DNA of 64,000 bases from Sphingomonas echinoides (GTDB lineage: Bacteria > Pseudomonadota > Alphaproteobacteria > Sphingomonadales > Sphingomonadaceae): positions 1 through 64,000 of the forward strand of contig NZ_JAPYKK010000012.1 of assembly GCF_029623395.1 (NCBI RefSeq), read 5' to 3'. The number at the start of each line of letters is the position of its first letter. The stretch's first letter is position 1. The notes below the pieces were generated by a model that saw only the letters and a program-made list of their open reading frames with translations, was not told where the DNA came from and made no database searches. Below, one piece after another: positions 16,892 through 25,959 of the stretch. The position numbers and the translations under genes are program-made.

Positions 16892-18607
16892 ATGCGTCCA
16901 ACGCCCCGCTCTCGCCTGTGCGCCCTTCTCCTGATGTGGTGCGCCATGTTTCTCGCGGGCGAGTCGGCTGGGGCAGCCATCACAAGCGCTGGGGAGCCGA
17001 TCAGGGCGTGTATCACACGCGACCGCGTGGGGCTTACTGCGCACGCGCTTTTGCTCCCCTCGGCGCCTTTTAGGTGCGAAACCGATCAGCGCACGCTCGG
17101 TCCCGGCAGTTACTGGCTTCGCTCGGCGCCGTTGCGTCGCAGCGGAGCGGTCAACGTCCGAAGCGCAAGCCTTTGGCAAGGAACGGTAACGCTCTATGCC
17201 GTGTACGCGGACGGCGTAATCCTTCGTCAAAGTGTGGACCAACAGGGCGCTTCGCGTCGTATGCAGTTGGGTGCGATGGTCGAAGTCGCCTTGCCGCACC
17301 GTCCGGCCCCGCTGGTCCGGCTGCTGTGGCACGTTGCCGGGGCCGCCAACCTGCGTGGCATCCTGCGCGACGTTGAGCTTACGACCGTAGACGAGAGCAG
17401 GCAGGCCAATCTCGTGCTTGGAGGGCTTTATGCCGCCTTTGCCGGGCTGTGCATGGCGCTGCTGTGCTATAACTTCGCGCTTTGGGTGGCACTGCGGCAC
17501 CGCTTTCAGCTCGCCTATTGCGCGATGGTTCTGAGCCTGCTGGCGTACGCCATATCGTCCTCGGGCTATCTCTCCTGGATGTACCCGGACATCGCCAACA
17601 ATGATCGGATCCGGTGTAACTACCTGTCCCTGGGCATCGCCACCGTTTCCGCCTTCGCCTTCGCCCGAGCATTTTTCGAAGAACGCGTTTTTGCCGGCTG
17701 GATGGGCCGATCCGTGCGGATCGTCAGCGCAATCACCGTTTTGGCGTCGCTTGCCTTTTTCCTGTTTGCGCCATGGAACGTCTGGTTCTTCGATCGGCTA
17801 TATTCGGTTGCCTTCGTCGCTCAAATGGCAATGGTCCTTCCGCTGTTGTGGCGCGCCTGGGCGCTGCGGAGCAACTACCTGTGGGTGTTCGCCCTTGCCT
17901 GGGCCGTGCCGATCATCATGGCCACCGTGCGCGTCGTCAGCGCGTTCGGCTTGATCGGGTGGAACTTCTGGCTCGACAATTCGACGATCGTATCGATGAC
18001 GGTCGAAGCGCTGCTGTCGAGCGTCGCCATCGCGTATCGCATGCGTTTGTTGAGCAACGAACGCGACGAAGCCCGCGAACGGGAGATCGCCGCGCGGTTG
18101 CTGGCCGATACCGATCCGCTGACCGGATTGCTCAATCGCCGCGCTTTCCTGCACCATGCGATCGGACGCGAGGGCGAGCAAATCCTGATGATTGCCGATC
18201 TCGACCACTTCAAGCAGGTCAACGAAACCATCGGTCACGACGGCGGAGACGAAGTCCTGCGCGTCTTCGCCCGAACGCTGTGCCAGTCCGTCCCAGCCGA
18301 GGCGCTGGTCGCGCGCATGGGTGGAGAGGAATTTGCGGTCGTTACGGCGGCGGAGACCGCGTTCGACCCTGAAAACATTTTGGCGAGTCTGCGAGCCGAA
18401 CGGATGCCGTTCGACGTGACCATCACCGCGAGCATCGGGGTTTGTATTGGTGCACTCGAACGCGAGCAGGATTGGAAGGCGCTCTACGGATGCGCCGATC
18501 GCGCCCTGTTCGAAGCCAAGTCCGCCGGTCGCGATCGCGCGCGGGTACGCCTCTTGAGCCATCACCATCCGGTTCAGGCGCCCACGCTTGCTGCCCTTCG
18601 CCAGTAA
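16892..18607 (+). CDS. Membrane diguanylate cyclase (7TMR-DISM + GGDEF)
   Basis: The 571-residue protein has a signal peptide, a periplasmic beta-rich domain (about 30-165) of 7TMR-DISMED2 type, seven transmembrane helices (about 172-385), a short coiled coil (NERDEAREREIAARLLADTDPLTGLLNRRAF) and a C-terminal GGDEF domain. The active-site motif is intact as RMGGEEF, and DLDHFKQVNETIGHDGGDEVL binds Mg-GTP. Five residues before GGEEF the RxxD inhibitory site is replaced by PAEA, so classical product feedback inhibition is not expected. It makes cyclic di-GMP from two GTP in response to a periplasmic cue. AGGA precedes the ATG. Confidence 0.92.
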   Translation: MRPTPRSRLCALLLMWCAMFLAGESAGAAITSAGEPIRACITRDRVGLTAHALLLPSAPFRCETDQRTLGPGSYWLRSAPLRRSGAVNVRSASLWQGTVTLYAVYADGVILRQSVDQQGASRRMQLGAMVEVALPHRPAPLVRLLWHVAGAANLRGILRDVELTTVDESRQANLVLGGLYAAFAGLCMALLCYNFALWVALRHRFQLAYCAMVLSLLAYAISSSGYLSWMYPDIANNDRIRCNYLSLGIATVSAFAFARAFFEERVFAGWMGRSVRIVSAITVLASLAFFLFAPWNVWFFDRLYSVAFVAQMAMVLPLLWRAWALRSNYLWVFALAWAVPIIMATVRVVSAFGLIGWNFWLDNSTIVSMTVEALLSSVAIAYRMRLLSNERDEAREREIAARLLADTDPLTGLLNRRAFLHHAIGREGEQILMIADLDHFKQVNETIGHDGGDEVLRVFARTLCQSVPAEALVARMGGEEFAVVTAAETAFDPENILASLRAERMPFDVTITASIGVCIGALEREQDWKALYGCADRALFEAKSAGRDRARVRLLSHHHPVQAPTLAALRQ

Positions 18608-18638
18608 GGCTATAACGGTTGCGTAAGGAGACGGCCTG

Positions 18639-18839
18639 GTGCGCAATCGGAATATGGTCATCGCGATCTGTGCTCTGTTGGTCGTAACAGCAACGGTGAA
18701 GAACCATCCGACCGCGGACATTCGTGTCCTGACGCACGACGCGTCCGATCCGATGCCGCATCAGATCAAGGCAGCGCTCGATCTGGGTTTGCTGGGCATC
18801 TCCGTCCTGTACACCTGGACGGCACGCCCGATCGGCTGA
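18639..18839 (+). CDS. Small membrane or secreted protein of unknown function
   Basis: This 66-residue frame starts with GTG at 18639, preceded by a very good AAGGAG (18624-18629) at 9 bases. The N-terminus MRNRNMVIAICALLVVTATV is a signal peptide or membrane anchor, and a second hydrophobic stretch (AALDLGLLGISVLYTWT) follows. It begins 31 bases after the diguanylate cyclase and is probably in the same operon. I do not recognise a family; the ribosome binding site and hydrophobic pattern are the reasons to call it real. Confidence 0.6.
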   Translation: MRNRNMVIAICALLVVTATVKNHPTADIRVLTHDASDPMPHQIKAALDLGLLGISVLYTWTARPIG

Positions 18840-18921
18840 ACGGCGGTTCCGTCGCAAGCGCGCGACGGACGCGGTTTGCAACGGCTTGCAGGCAACGGAT
18901 GCCTTGCTTACACCTTTGTCA

Positions 18922-20628
18922 ATGAACAGACCCGAAGCGCTCTGGCGCGAATCGTATCGTCATCCCGCTGCCTGGGACAGCGCCTTCCCGCCCCTATCGA
19001 TGGCGACGCTATTCGACGAAGCCGCCGCCCGGAGCGGGCAGTCGCCGCTGATCGATTTCCTCGGTCGCCATTACTCGTTCGCCGAAACACTGGACGGTGC
19101 GAACCGCGTCGCCGCCGGCCTGTCCGCGCTTGGATATGGCCCGGGAGACCGGATCGGTTTGTTCCTGCCCAACGTGCCCCATTATGTCGCGGCGTATTAC
19201 GGGATTCTCAAGCTCGGCGCGACGGTGGTGAATTTCTCGCCGCTCTACACCGCAGCCGAACTCGCGCATCAGGTCGAGGATTCGGGTACACGACTACTGT
19301 TCACGCTCTCCGCCAACCAACTGCTCCCAACGGCGCTCGACGTGCTGGACCATAGCGGTCTGGAACGGTTGGTCGTCGGGTCAATCGCCGGCGCCTTGCC
19401 GACGGCAAAGTCGCTCCTGTACCGGATGTTCAAGGGCGGCGAAGTGACGAAGCGGCCGGACGATCCCCGGATCCTGGCATTTTCCAAGTTGATCGCAAAC
19501 GATGGTGCCTTTCCGCGTCCCACCCTGTCGCCCGAAACCGACGTCGCCCTGATCCAATATACCGGGGGCACCACAGGAACCCCGAAAGGCGCGATGCTGA
19601 CGCACCAGAACCTTGCCGCCAACGCGCGGCAGGTGATGGCGATCGACCCGCATCCAGCCGCGCCAGACCGGATTCTCGGGGTGCTGCCGATGTTCCACGT
19701 CTTCGCCAACACCTGCGTGCTCAACCGAACGGTGCTTAACGGCGGCTGCATCGTGATGCTCCCGCGGTTCGAGGCGGGGGCGGTGCTGGCGGCAATCGCG
19801 CGGACCAAGGCGACCGCGCTCCCCGGCGTGCCGACGATGTATCAGGCCCTGCTCGACCATCCCAAGATCGGTGCGACCGACTTCTCTTCGCTGAGAATCT
19901 GCATTTCGGGCGGCGCGCCGCTCGCACCCGAATTGAAGGCGAAGTTCGAGAAGCTGACGGGTGCGACCGTGGTGGAGGGCTATGGCCTGTCCGAGAGCTC
20001 GGGCGTACTCTCCGCCAACCCTTATGAGGCCGAGGGAAAGACCGGGACGATCGGCCAACCGCTTCCCGCCACGCAGCTTCGACTGGTCGACAAGGCCGAC
20101 CCGACACTGGATGCGCCCGATGGTGAACCCGGCGAGATTGTCGCCCGGGGGCCGCAGATCATGAAGGGCTATTGGAACCGCCCCGACGCCGACGAAGACG
20201 TCTTTGTGACCACCGCGGATGGCAAATGGCTGCGCACCGGCGATGTCGGGACGATCGATGCGGACGGCTTCGTCAAGATCGTCGACCGGCTGAAGGACAT
20301 GATTTCGGTCTCGGGCTTCAAGGTCTTCCCAAGCCAGATCGAAGCAGTCCTGTATCATCATCCCGCGATCAAGGAGGCGCTCGTAGTTGGTCTGCCCGAT
20401 CCGTATCGCGGCGAGCATCCCCGCGCCTATGTCACGCTCAACGACACGACGGACATCAGCGGCGAAGCGCTGCGCGACTGGCTCAACCCGCAAATCGGCC
20501 GGCATGAACGCGTGGACGAAGTAGTGGTGCGGTTGACCATGCCCAAGACGATGATCGGCAAGCTCAGCCGCAAGGACCTGATTGCGGAAGTAATGGCGGA
20601 AGGTACCCGGGCGACCCGAGAAAAGTAA
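18922..20628 (+). CDS. fadD: Long-chain fatty acid-CoA ligase (AMP-forming)
   Basis: The 568-residue enzyme has the acyl-adenylate motif YTGGTTGTPKGAMLTHQN, the adenine-binding EGYGLSESSG, WLRTGDVGTIDADGF with the hinge DRLKDMISVSGFKVFPSQIE, and the C-terminal catalytic lysine region MIGKLSRKDL. It activates fatty acids to acyl-CoA. The FACL/FadD assignment rather than another ligase is from overall similarity. The ATG at 18922 gives the usual N-terminus (RPEALWRESYRHPAAWD); no Shine-Dalgarno precedes it, and a TTG at 18886 is an alternative. The gene stands alone rather than in a beta-oxidation cluster. Confidence 0.88.
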   Translation: MNRPEALWRESYRHPAAWDSAFPPLSMATLFDEAAARSGQSPLIDFLGRHYSFAETLDGANRVAAGLSALGYGPGDRIGLFLPNVPHYVAAYYGILKLGATVVNFSPLYTAAELAHQVEDSGTRLLFTLSANQLLPTALDVLDHSGLERLVVGSIAGALPTAKSLLYRMFKGGEVTKRPDDPRILAFSKLIANDGAFPRPTLSPETDVALIQYTGGTTGTPKGAMLTHQNLAANARQVMAIDPHPAAPDRILGVLPMFHVFANTCVLNRTVLNGGCIVMLPRFEAGAVLAAIARTKATALPGVPTMYQALLDHPKIGATDFSSLRICISGGAPLAPELKAKFEKLTGATVVEGYGLSESSGVLSANPYEAEGKTGTIGQPLPATQLRLVDKADPTLDAPDGEPGEIVARGPQIMKGYWNRPDADEDVFVTTADGKWLRTGDVGTIDADGFVKIVDRLKDMISVSGFKVFPSQIEAVLYHHPAIKEALVVGLPDPYRGEHPRAYVTLNDTTDISGEALRDWLNPQIGRHERVDEVVVRLTMPKTMIGKLSRKDLIAEVMAEGTRATREK

Positions 20629-20762
20629 GCTTCAGACGCCGTTTCGCGCAGCTGCGGCGGAGGGACGAAAAGACGGCGGATGTGTGCGCCGTCTCGATCT
20701 CTAGGTGAAATTGCGTTTCTTTCGCGGCATATCTTGTAGACCGACTGTCTGGGAAACGCCGC

Positions 20763-21374
20763 ATGACCGACCTGATCCTGCACGAATATGCCGCGTCCGG
20801 GAATTGCTACAAGATCCGCCTGACCGCAGCTCATGCCGGCATCCCGTTGGAACGGCGGGAATATGACATCACGGCGGGCGCGACGCGGACACCTGCCTTT
20901 CTCGAACGAATCAACCCCAATGGGCGAATCCCGGTTCTGCAGGTCGGCGACGACTTTCTGCCCGAAAGCGGTGCCGCCTGCCTGTACCTGGCGGACGGGT
21001 CGCCTTTGATCCCGCAGGATCGGTTCGATCGCGCCGACATGCTCCATTGGATGTTCTGGGAACAATATCATCACGAGCCGAACATCGCGACGCTACGCTT
21101 CTGGCGCACGACGATCGGCGAGGCGGGCCTCGACGATGTGCAGCGTGCCCTGCTTCCGGTGAAGCGCGCTGCCGGGGAGGCCGCGCTGGCAGTGATGGAC
21201 ACACATCTCGCGCGGACCCCATTCCTGGCGGCGGGCCGCTTCACCGTCGCCGACATCGCGCTCTATGCCTACACCCATGTTGCGGAAGACGGCGGTTTCG
21301 CGCTGCGTCTTTACCCTGCAATCCAGGCGTGGTTGCGCCGTGTCGCGGCGCTCCCCGGGCATATTGCCATGTGA
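20763..21374 (+). CDS. Glutathione S-transferase family protein
   Basis: The 203-residue protein has the thioredoxin-like N-domain (MTDLILHEYAASGNCYKIRLTAAHAGIPLERREYDI, cis-Pro in NGRIPVLQVGDDFLPES, glutathione-binding E-S) and an all-helical C-domain with FTVADIALYAYTHVAEDGGF. A Ser/Tyr-type catalytic residue near residue 10-13 fits bacterial GSTs, with Ser12 the best candidate. Substrate unknown. It is preceded by a 134-base gap without other features and is not obviously in an operon. Confidence 0.88.
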   Translation: MTDLILHEYAASGNCYKIRLTAAHAGIPLERREYDITAGATRTPAFLERINPNGRIPVLQVGDDFLPESGAACLYLADGSPLIPQDRFDRADMLHWMFWEQYHHEPNIATLRFWRTTIGEAGLDDVQRALLPVKRAAGEAALAVMDTHLARTPFLAAGRFTVADIALYAYTHVAEDGGFALRLYPAIQAWLRRVAALPGHIAM

Positions 21375-21461
21375 CAGTTGGATGAAGGTCGATCCGTGCG
21401 ATTGTAACATTGGCGAGGCATAGAACACAGTCATCCACAGGCTTTGCGGGATGGCGGAACG

Positions 21462-22364
21462 ATGGACGCAATTACCAGGATCGCTCTCGATGGTCTGGTT
21501 GGCCAAGGCACGGTCGCCGACTTCGCGGATTTCGCGCATTCGAACCCGGTCATTCCGGAACGGCCGATCGATTTCCGCCGGAAGTATCGCACGATCTGGA
21601 TTTCCGACATTCATCTCGGCACGCGTGGCTGCAACGCTCGAATGCTGATCGACTTCCTCGACCATGTCGACAGCGAGCGGATGTACCTGGTCGGTGACAT
21701 CATCGACGGCTGGCGGCTCAAGAAGAAATTCTACTGGCCGGTCGAACACAATGACGTGGTGTGGCGGCTGCTGAAGCGCGCCAAGCGCGGCACCGACGTG
21801 ATCTACATTCCCGGCAATCACGACGAGGTGATGCGGCAGTTCACCGGGCTCGACTTCGGCGGCGTCGCGATCCGGCGCAAGGCGATCCACGAAACCGCGG
21901 ACGGTCGCCGGCTGCTCGTTCTCCACGGCGACGAATTCGACGCGATCACGCTCGCGCACCGCTGGCTCGCGCATGTCGGCGACGTTGCGTACACCGTGCT
22001 GATGGCGCTCAACCGCTGGGTTAATGCGTATCGCCGCTATTTCAACTTGCCGTATTGGTCGCTGTCCAAGCACGCCAAGGCGAAGGTCAAGAACGCGGTC
22101 GAGTTCATTTCCAATTACGAGGAAGTGATCGCGCAGGCGGCTGGATCGCGTGGGGTCGACGGGGTTGTCTGCGGGCATATCCACACTGCGGAATTCCGCG
22201 ACATCGATGGCATAGCCTATTATAACGACGGCGACTGGGTGGAGGGCTGCACCGCTTTGGTCGAGCATTTCGACGGTCGCATGGAGTTGCTGCATTGGGC
22301 GGACGAGATTGCGGCGCGGGAGAAGGCACAGGCGAGCGCGAAGATCGCGCAGCTGGCGGCCTGA
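21462..22364 (+). CDS. LpxH-like UDP-2,3-diacylglucosamine diphosphatase / metallophosphoesterase
   Basis: The 300-residue protein has all five metallophosphoesterase motifs in order: ISDIHLGTRG, VGDIIDGW, IPGNHDEV, LVLHGDEFD and VCGHIHTAE, which bind two metal ions. The arrangement and length fit the LpxH-related UDP-2,3-diacylglucosamine diphosphatase family of lipid A synthesis, though annotations of this subgroup are often tentative. The first 35 residues are an extension before the domain. The GTG start of the GT4 glycosyltransferase follows 5 bases after its stop, so the two are co-expressed and probably act on the same envelope lipid. Confidence 0.82.
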   Translation: MDAITRIALDGLVGQGTVADFADFAHSNPVIPERPIDFRRKYRTIWISDIHLGTRGCNARMLIDFLDHVDSERMYLVGDIIDGWRLKKKFYWPVEHNDVVWRLLKRAKRGTDVIYIPGNHDEVMRQFTGLDFGGVAIRRKAIHETADGRRLLVLHGDEFDAITLAHRWLAHVGDVAYTVLMALNRWVNAYRRYFNLPYWSLSKHAKAKVKNAVEFISNYEEVIAQAAGSRGVDGVVCGHIHTAEFRDIDGIAYYNDGDWVEGCTALVEHFDGRMELLHWADEIAAREKAQASAKIAQLAA

Positions 22365-22369
22365 CGCCG

Positions 22370-23407
22370 GTGCGCATCGCGATCGTCACCGACGCGTGGA
22401 GCCCGCAAGTGAATGGCGTGGTGCGTACGCTCCAGGCGGTCCGCGCGGAGCTCGAGCGGCAGGGGCACGATGTCCTGATCGTCTCGCCCGACCTGTTCTA
22501 TTCGATGCCGTGCCCGACCTATCCCGAGATCCGCCTCGCCTTCGCCCGCACCGCCGCAGTCGGCAAGATGCTTGCGGACTTCGTGCCGAACGCGATTCAC
22601 CTGGCGACCGAGGGGCCGGTGTGCCTCGCTGCGCGGCGCTGGTGCCTGTCGCGAGGCTTTCCCTTCACCACGGCGTATCACACGCAATTCCCGGATTATG
22701 TGTCAGCGCGGACCGGGGTGAACCCGGAGTGGGTGTGGCGCTATATCCGCTGGTTCCACTGGCCCGCGCAGTCGATCCTTGCGTCCACGCCGTCGATCGC
22801 TGCCACGCTGAAGGCACATGATCTGACCCGGGTGCGGCACTGGGGCCGCGGGGTCGACCTGTCGACGTTCGGCCCGGACATCCCGCCAGCCCCGACGATC
22901 CGCGCACTCGCTGACGGGGGCATGGGTCCGATCCAGCTTTATGTCGGGCGCGTGGCGGTCGAGAAGAACATCGAGGCGTTCCTTGCCGCGCACACGCCGG
23001 GGGTAAAGGTGATCGTCGGCGACGGACCGGCCCGCGCTACGCTCTCCGCAAAATACCCGGACGCGCATTTTCTCGGCCCGCTCTTCGGGGACGACCTCGC
23101 GTCTGCCTATACCGCCGCCGACGTGTTCGTCTTCCCCAGCAAGACGGACACGTTCGGTCTGGTGATGATTGAAGCGATGGCGTGCGGCGTACCGGTCGCG
23201 GCCTATCCAGTTACGGGGCCGATCGACGTCCTTACCGCGAAGGTCGGCGCGATGGACCCGGACCTGAACGTCGCGATCGCCACCGCGCTGACGTTGGACC
23301 CTGCGGATTGTGCTGCCTATGGGCAAAGCTTCACCTGGTCGGCGAGCGCGCGACAATTTCTGGGCGCGCTGGTACCGGTCAATCATCCCGAAGCGATCGC
23401 GGCCTAG
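22370..23407 (+). CDS. GT4 family glycosyltransferase
   Basis: The 345-residue protein has a GT-B fold. The N-terminus RIAIVTDAWSPQVNGVVRTLQAVRAELERQGHDVLIVSPD and the C-terminal KTDTFGLVMIEAMACGVPVAAYPVTGPIDV with the E-x7-E donor-binding motif are typical of GT4 alpha-mannosyltransferase-like enzymes (MgtA/SQD2 group). The GTG at 22370 is chosen because the family N-terminus starts exactly there; an earlier in-frame start would overlap the phosphoesterase gene by 70 bases. It likely glycosylates a membrane lipid. Confidence 0.87.
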   Translation: MRIAIVTDAWSPQVNGVVRTLQAVRAELERQGHDVLIVSPDLFYSMPCPTYPEIRLAFARTAAVGKMLADFVPNAIHLATEGPVCLAARRWCLSRGFPFTTAYHTQFPDYVSARTGVNPEWVWRYIRWFHWPAQSILASTPSIAATLKAHDLTRVRHWGRGVDLSTFGPDIPPAPTIRALADGGMGPIQLYVGRVAVEKNIEAFLAAHTPGVKVIVGDGPARATLSAKYPDAHFLGPLFGDDLASAYTAADVFVFPSKTDTFGLVMIEAMACGVPVAAYPVTGPIDVLTAKVGAMDPDLNVAIATALTLDPADCAAYGQSFTWSASARQFLGALVPVNHPEAIAA

Positions 23408-23541
23408 AAGCTGGTCGCGACGGCAGGCCCACTGCTGTAAGCAAAACTTCCCGATCAGCGGCTTCGACAGCCCCCAAAAGCGCGTCTGAACCGCGCTTGC
23501 CACTTCCCCCCATCCGTTCTACACCTAAGGTCAGCACAAGT

Positions 23542-23573
23542 GGCCGCTCCGAAAGGGGCGGCCCTTTCCGTTT
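23542..23573 (+). terminator. Terminator-like hairpin before trcR
   Basis: GGCCGCTCC pairs with GGGGCGGCC around a GAAA tetraloop, followed by CTTTCCGTTT. It lies 135 bases after the glycosyltransferase and only 18 bases before the trcR start codon, so it could end the upstream transcript or act as a leader hairpin of trcR. Confidence 0.55.
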
Positions 23574-23590
23574 CTGAAGGAGTTCACCGC

Positions 23591-24271
23591 ATGGCTCAGC
23601 CGCTTATGCCCCATGCCACCGCATCGTGGCTCGTCGACAATACCGCGCTCAGTTTCGAGCAGATCGCGGATTTCTGCGGTCTCCATATCCTTGAAATTCA
23701 GGCGATTGCGGATGATACCGCCGCGACCAAGCTGACCGGACGCGACCCGATCCGCGCGCATGAGCTGACGCAGGTCGAGATCGACAAGGGTCAGGCCAAT
23801 CCGGACTACCGGCTGCAGATCCTGAAAGGGCCGGAGCAGGTTCGCCGCACCAAGGGCCCGCGCTACACGCCGGTATCGAAGCGGTCGGACAAGCCCGACG
23901 GCATTTCGTGGATCATCCGCAACCATCCCGAGATCACCGACGGTGCGATCAGCGCACTGATCGGCACGACCCGCACGACGATCGCGGCGATCCGCGACCG
24001 CAGCCACTGGAATATCGCGAACATCACGCCGAAGGATCCGGTGACGCTCGGCCTGACGACGCAGCGCGAGCTCGACGCCGCGGTTGGAAAGGCCGCCAAG
24101 GCCGCCGGGATCGAAGCGCCGGTCGACACGCGGCTCGAGGGGGATCGCGAGGCGCTCATCACCGAGTTGCGCGCCAACCGCGATCAGCTCGCGCGTGACA
24201 CCGAAGCCGCCGAGCACGGCGAGCCAGCGCCGCGCGCCGAGCCGACGGCCGAGACGCTGTTCAAGCGCTAA
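23591..24271 (+). CDS. trcR: DUF1013 protein, cell cycle transcriptional regulator TrcR
   Basis: The 226-residue protein matches DUF1013 throughout: [36 protein letters not shown] (HTH-like), [70 protein letters not shown] (second HTH-like segment) and [19 protein letters not shown]. The family is restricted to alphaproteobacteria and is annotated as the cell-cycle regulator TrcR. The start at 23591 has AAGGAG 8 bases upstream. The last 60 residues form a variable acidic helix. Confidence 0.88.
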   Translation: MAQPLMPHATASWLVDNTALSFEQIADFCGLHILEIQAIADDTAATKLTGRDPIRAHELTQVEIDKGQANPDYRLQILKGPEQVRRTKGPRYTPVSKRSDKPDGISWIIRNHPEITDGAISALIGTTRTTIAAIRDRSHWNIANITPKDPVTLGLTTQRELDAAVGKAAKAAGIEAPVDTRLEGDREALITELRANRDQLARDTEAAEHGEPAPRAEPTAETLFKR

Positions 24272-24274
24272 TGC

Positions 24275-24386
24275 CTGCTCCCCTCTCTGGAAGGGAGGGG
24301 CTGGGGGTGGATCGCTCTGAAACCGGCACCACGCCCGCCACGGGCCAACCCACCCCCGACCCATCCCTTCCAGGGAGGGGAGGAAC
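24275..24386. repeat. Nested palindromic repeat ending in the tgt ribosome binding site
   Basis: The left arm (CTCCCCTCTCTGGAAGGGAGGGG then CTGGGGGTGG) and right arm (CCACCCCCGACCC then ATCCCTTCCAGGGAGGGGAG) are imperfect reverse complements, and each contains its own hairpin. The element fills the gap between trcR and tgt, and its last bases, GGGGAGG, are the ribosome binding site of tgt. The same element type occurs at 51680-51797. Confidence 0.8.
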
Positions 24387-24390
24387 TAAG

Positions 24391-25536
24391 ATGACCAATT
24401 CCCCCCGTTTCGCCTTCACCATCGCCGCGACCGACGGCAAGGCGCGCACCGGCGAAATCGCGATGCGCCGCGGCACGATCCGCACCCCCGCCTTCATGCC
24501 GGTCGGCACCGCCGCGACCGTCAAGGCGGTGAAGCCCGCCGACGTCCGCGCGGCGGGCGCGGACATCATCCTCGGCAATACGTACCACCTGATGCTCCGC
24601 CCGGGCGCGGAACGCGTCGCGCGGCTCGGGGGCCTGCACGATTTCATGGGCTGGGACCGCCCGATCCTCACCGACAGCGGTGGCTATCAGGTGATGAGCC
24701 TGAGCGACCTGACCAAGCGCGACGAAAATGGCGTGACCTTCAAGTCGCACCTCGACGGCACGCGCCGCACATTGAGCCCCGAACGCTCGATCGAGATCCA
24801 GCGCCTGCTCGGGTCGGACATCGTGATGGCGTTCGACGAGCTCGTCCCCACCACCTCCACCCCCGAAGTCCAGGCCGCCGCGATGGCGCGATCGATGCGC
24901 TGGGCGAAGCGGTCGCGCGATGCGTTCGACGGCGGCGGCACGCATGCCGAGGGTGCCGCGATCTTCGGCATCCAGCAAGGCGCGCTCGACCAGACGCTCC
25001 GCGGCGACAGCGCGGGCGCGCTGATCGAGATCGGGTTCGACGGCTATGCGGTCGGCGGGCTTGCGGTCGGCGAGGGGCAGGAAGCGATGTTCGGCTGCCT
25101 CGATTTCGCGCCCGACCAGTTGCCGGTCGACAAGCCGCGCTATCTGATGGGGGTCGGCAAGCCCGACGACATCGTCGGCGCGGTCGAACGCGGGATCGAC
25201 ATGTTCGATTGCGTGATGCCGACGCGGTCCGGGCGCACCGGCCAGGCCTTTACGCGGCAGGGCCCGATCAACCTGCGCAACGCGAAGTTCGGCGAGGATC
25301 AGGGCCCGCTCGATCCCGTCTGCGGTTGCCCGGTGTGCGGCACCTGGTCGCGCGCGTACATCCATCATCTCGTGCGATCGCAGGAAATCCTTGGCGCGAT
25401 GCTGATGACCGAACATAATCTGTGGTTCTATCAGGGGTTGATGGCGGACCTTCGCGCGGCGATAGCGGAAGCACGCCTTAAAAGTTTCGCGGATGCGTTC
25501 CGACAGGCGTACAAGGCGGGGAACGCGCAAGCGTAA
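24391..25536 (+). CDS. tgt: tRNA-guanine(34) transglycosylase
   Basis: The 381-residue enzyme exchanges guanine for preQ1 at the wobble base of tRNAs with GUN anticodons in queuosine synthesis. It shows [12 protein letters not shown] with the substrate-binding Asp, [15 protein letters not shown], the nucleophile Asp in [15 protein letters not shown], and the zinc site [17 protein letters not shown] near the C-terminus. ATG at 24391 is preceded by GGGGAGGAACTAAG, where the Shine-Dalgarno comes from the palindromic repeat. An earlier in-frame ATG-like start inside the repeat would encode non-family sequence. Confidence 0.96.
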   Translation: MTNSPRFAFTIAATDGKARTGEIAMRRGTIRTPAFMPVGTAATVKAVKPADVRAAGADIILGNTYHLMLRPGAERVARLGGLHDFMGWDRPILTDSGGYQVMSLSDLTKRDENGVTFKSHLDGTRRTLSPERSIEIQRLLGSDIVMAFDELVPTTSTPEVQAAAMARSMRWAKRSRDAFDGGGTHAEGAAIFGIQQGALDQTLRGDSAGALIEIGFDGYAVGGLAVGEGQEAMFGCLDFAPDQLPVDKPRYLMGVGKPDDIVGAVERGIDMFDCVMPTRSGRTGQAFTRQGPINLRNAKFGEDQGPLDPVCGCPVCGTWSRAYIHHLVRSQEILGAMLMTEHNLWFYQGLMADLRAAIAEARLKSFADAFRQAYKAGNAQA

Positions 25537-25551
25537 AGTCGAGAGGGAAAC

Positions 25552-25740
25552 ATGGCTGAAATCAACGAAATCGAAGCGGCAGCCCGCGATCACAAGCGAG
25601 TCCGCGACGCCGCAGAGGCCGCCCGCGGCGCGGTTAAGGACAGCTGGCCGATCGTTCCGATCGCGATCGGCGTTGGAGTTGGTTCGGCCGCGCTCGCGGC
25701 AGTGCTAATGTACACCAACCGGGATCGCGAAAAACCCTGA
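25552..25740 (+). CDS. Small single-helix membrane protein (62 aa)
   Basis: The protein MAEINEIEAAARDHKRVRDAAEAARGAVKDSWPIVPIAIGVGVGSAALAAVLMYTNRDREKP has an amphipathic N-terminal helix and one transmembrane helix with a GxGxG-like glycine pattern. GAGAGGGA lies 5 bases before the ATG, and it starts 15 bases after tgt, so it is likely co-transcribed. No family recognised and no function can be assigned. Confidence 0.7.
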   Translation: MAEINEIEAAARDHKRVRDAAEAARGAVKDSWPIVPIAIGVGVGSAALAAVLMYTNRDREKP

Positions 25741-25959
25741 TAGGGGATTGACGGAACGGCGTACACTGCCCTTCCCGTCAAACCGGACTACTCTTGGTAT
25801 CCACCGCGCCGCATGTCCTGCTAGCCGCAGGACGGAAGCCGGTGGATCCGGCCCGGATGACGCCGTGGCAAACCACATGCTGTCCTCCCTGTCCGATTGA
25901 CATACCACACCTCCCGGCAACACAGTGCAGCATCAGCCTGCACCGCCGGAGTCTCCCCC

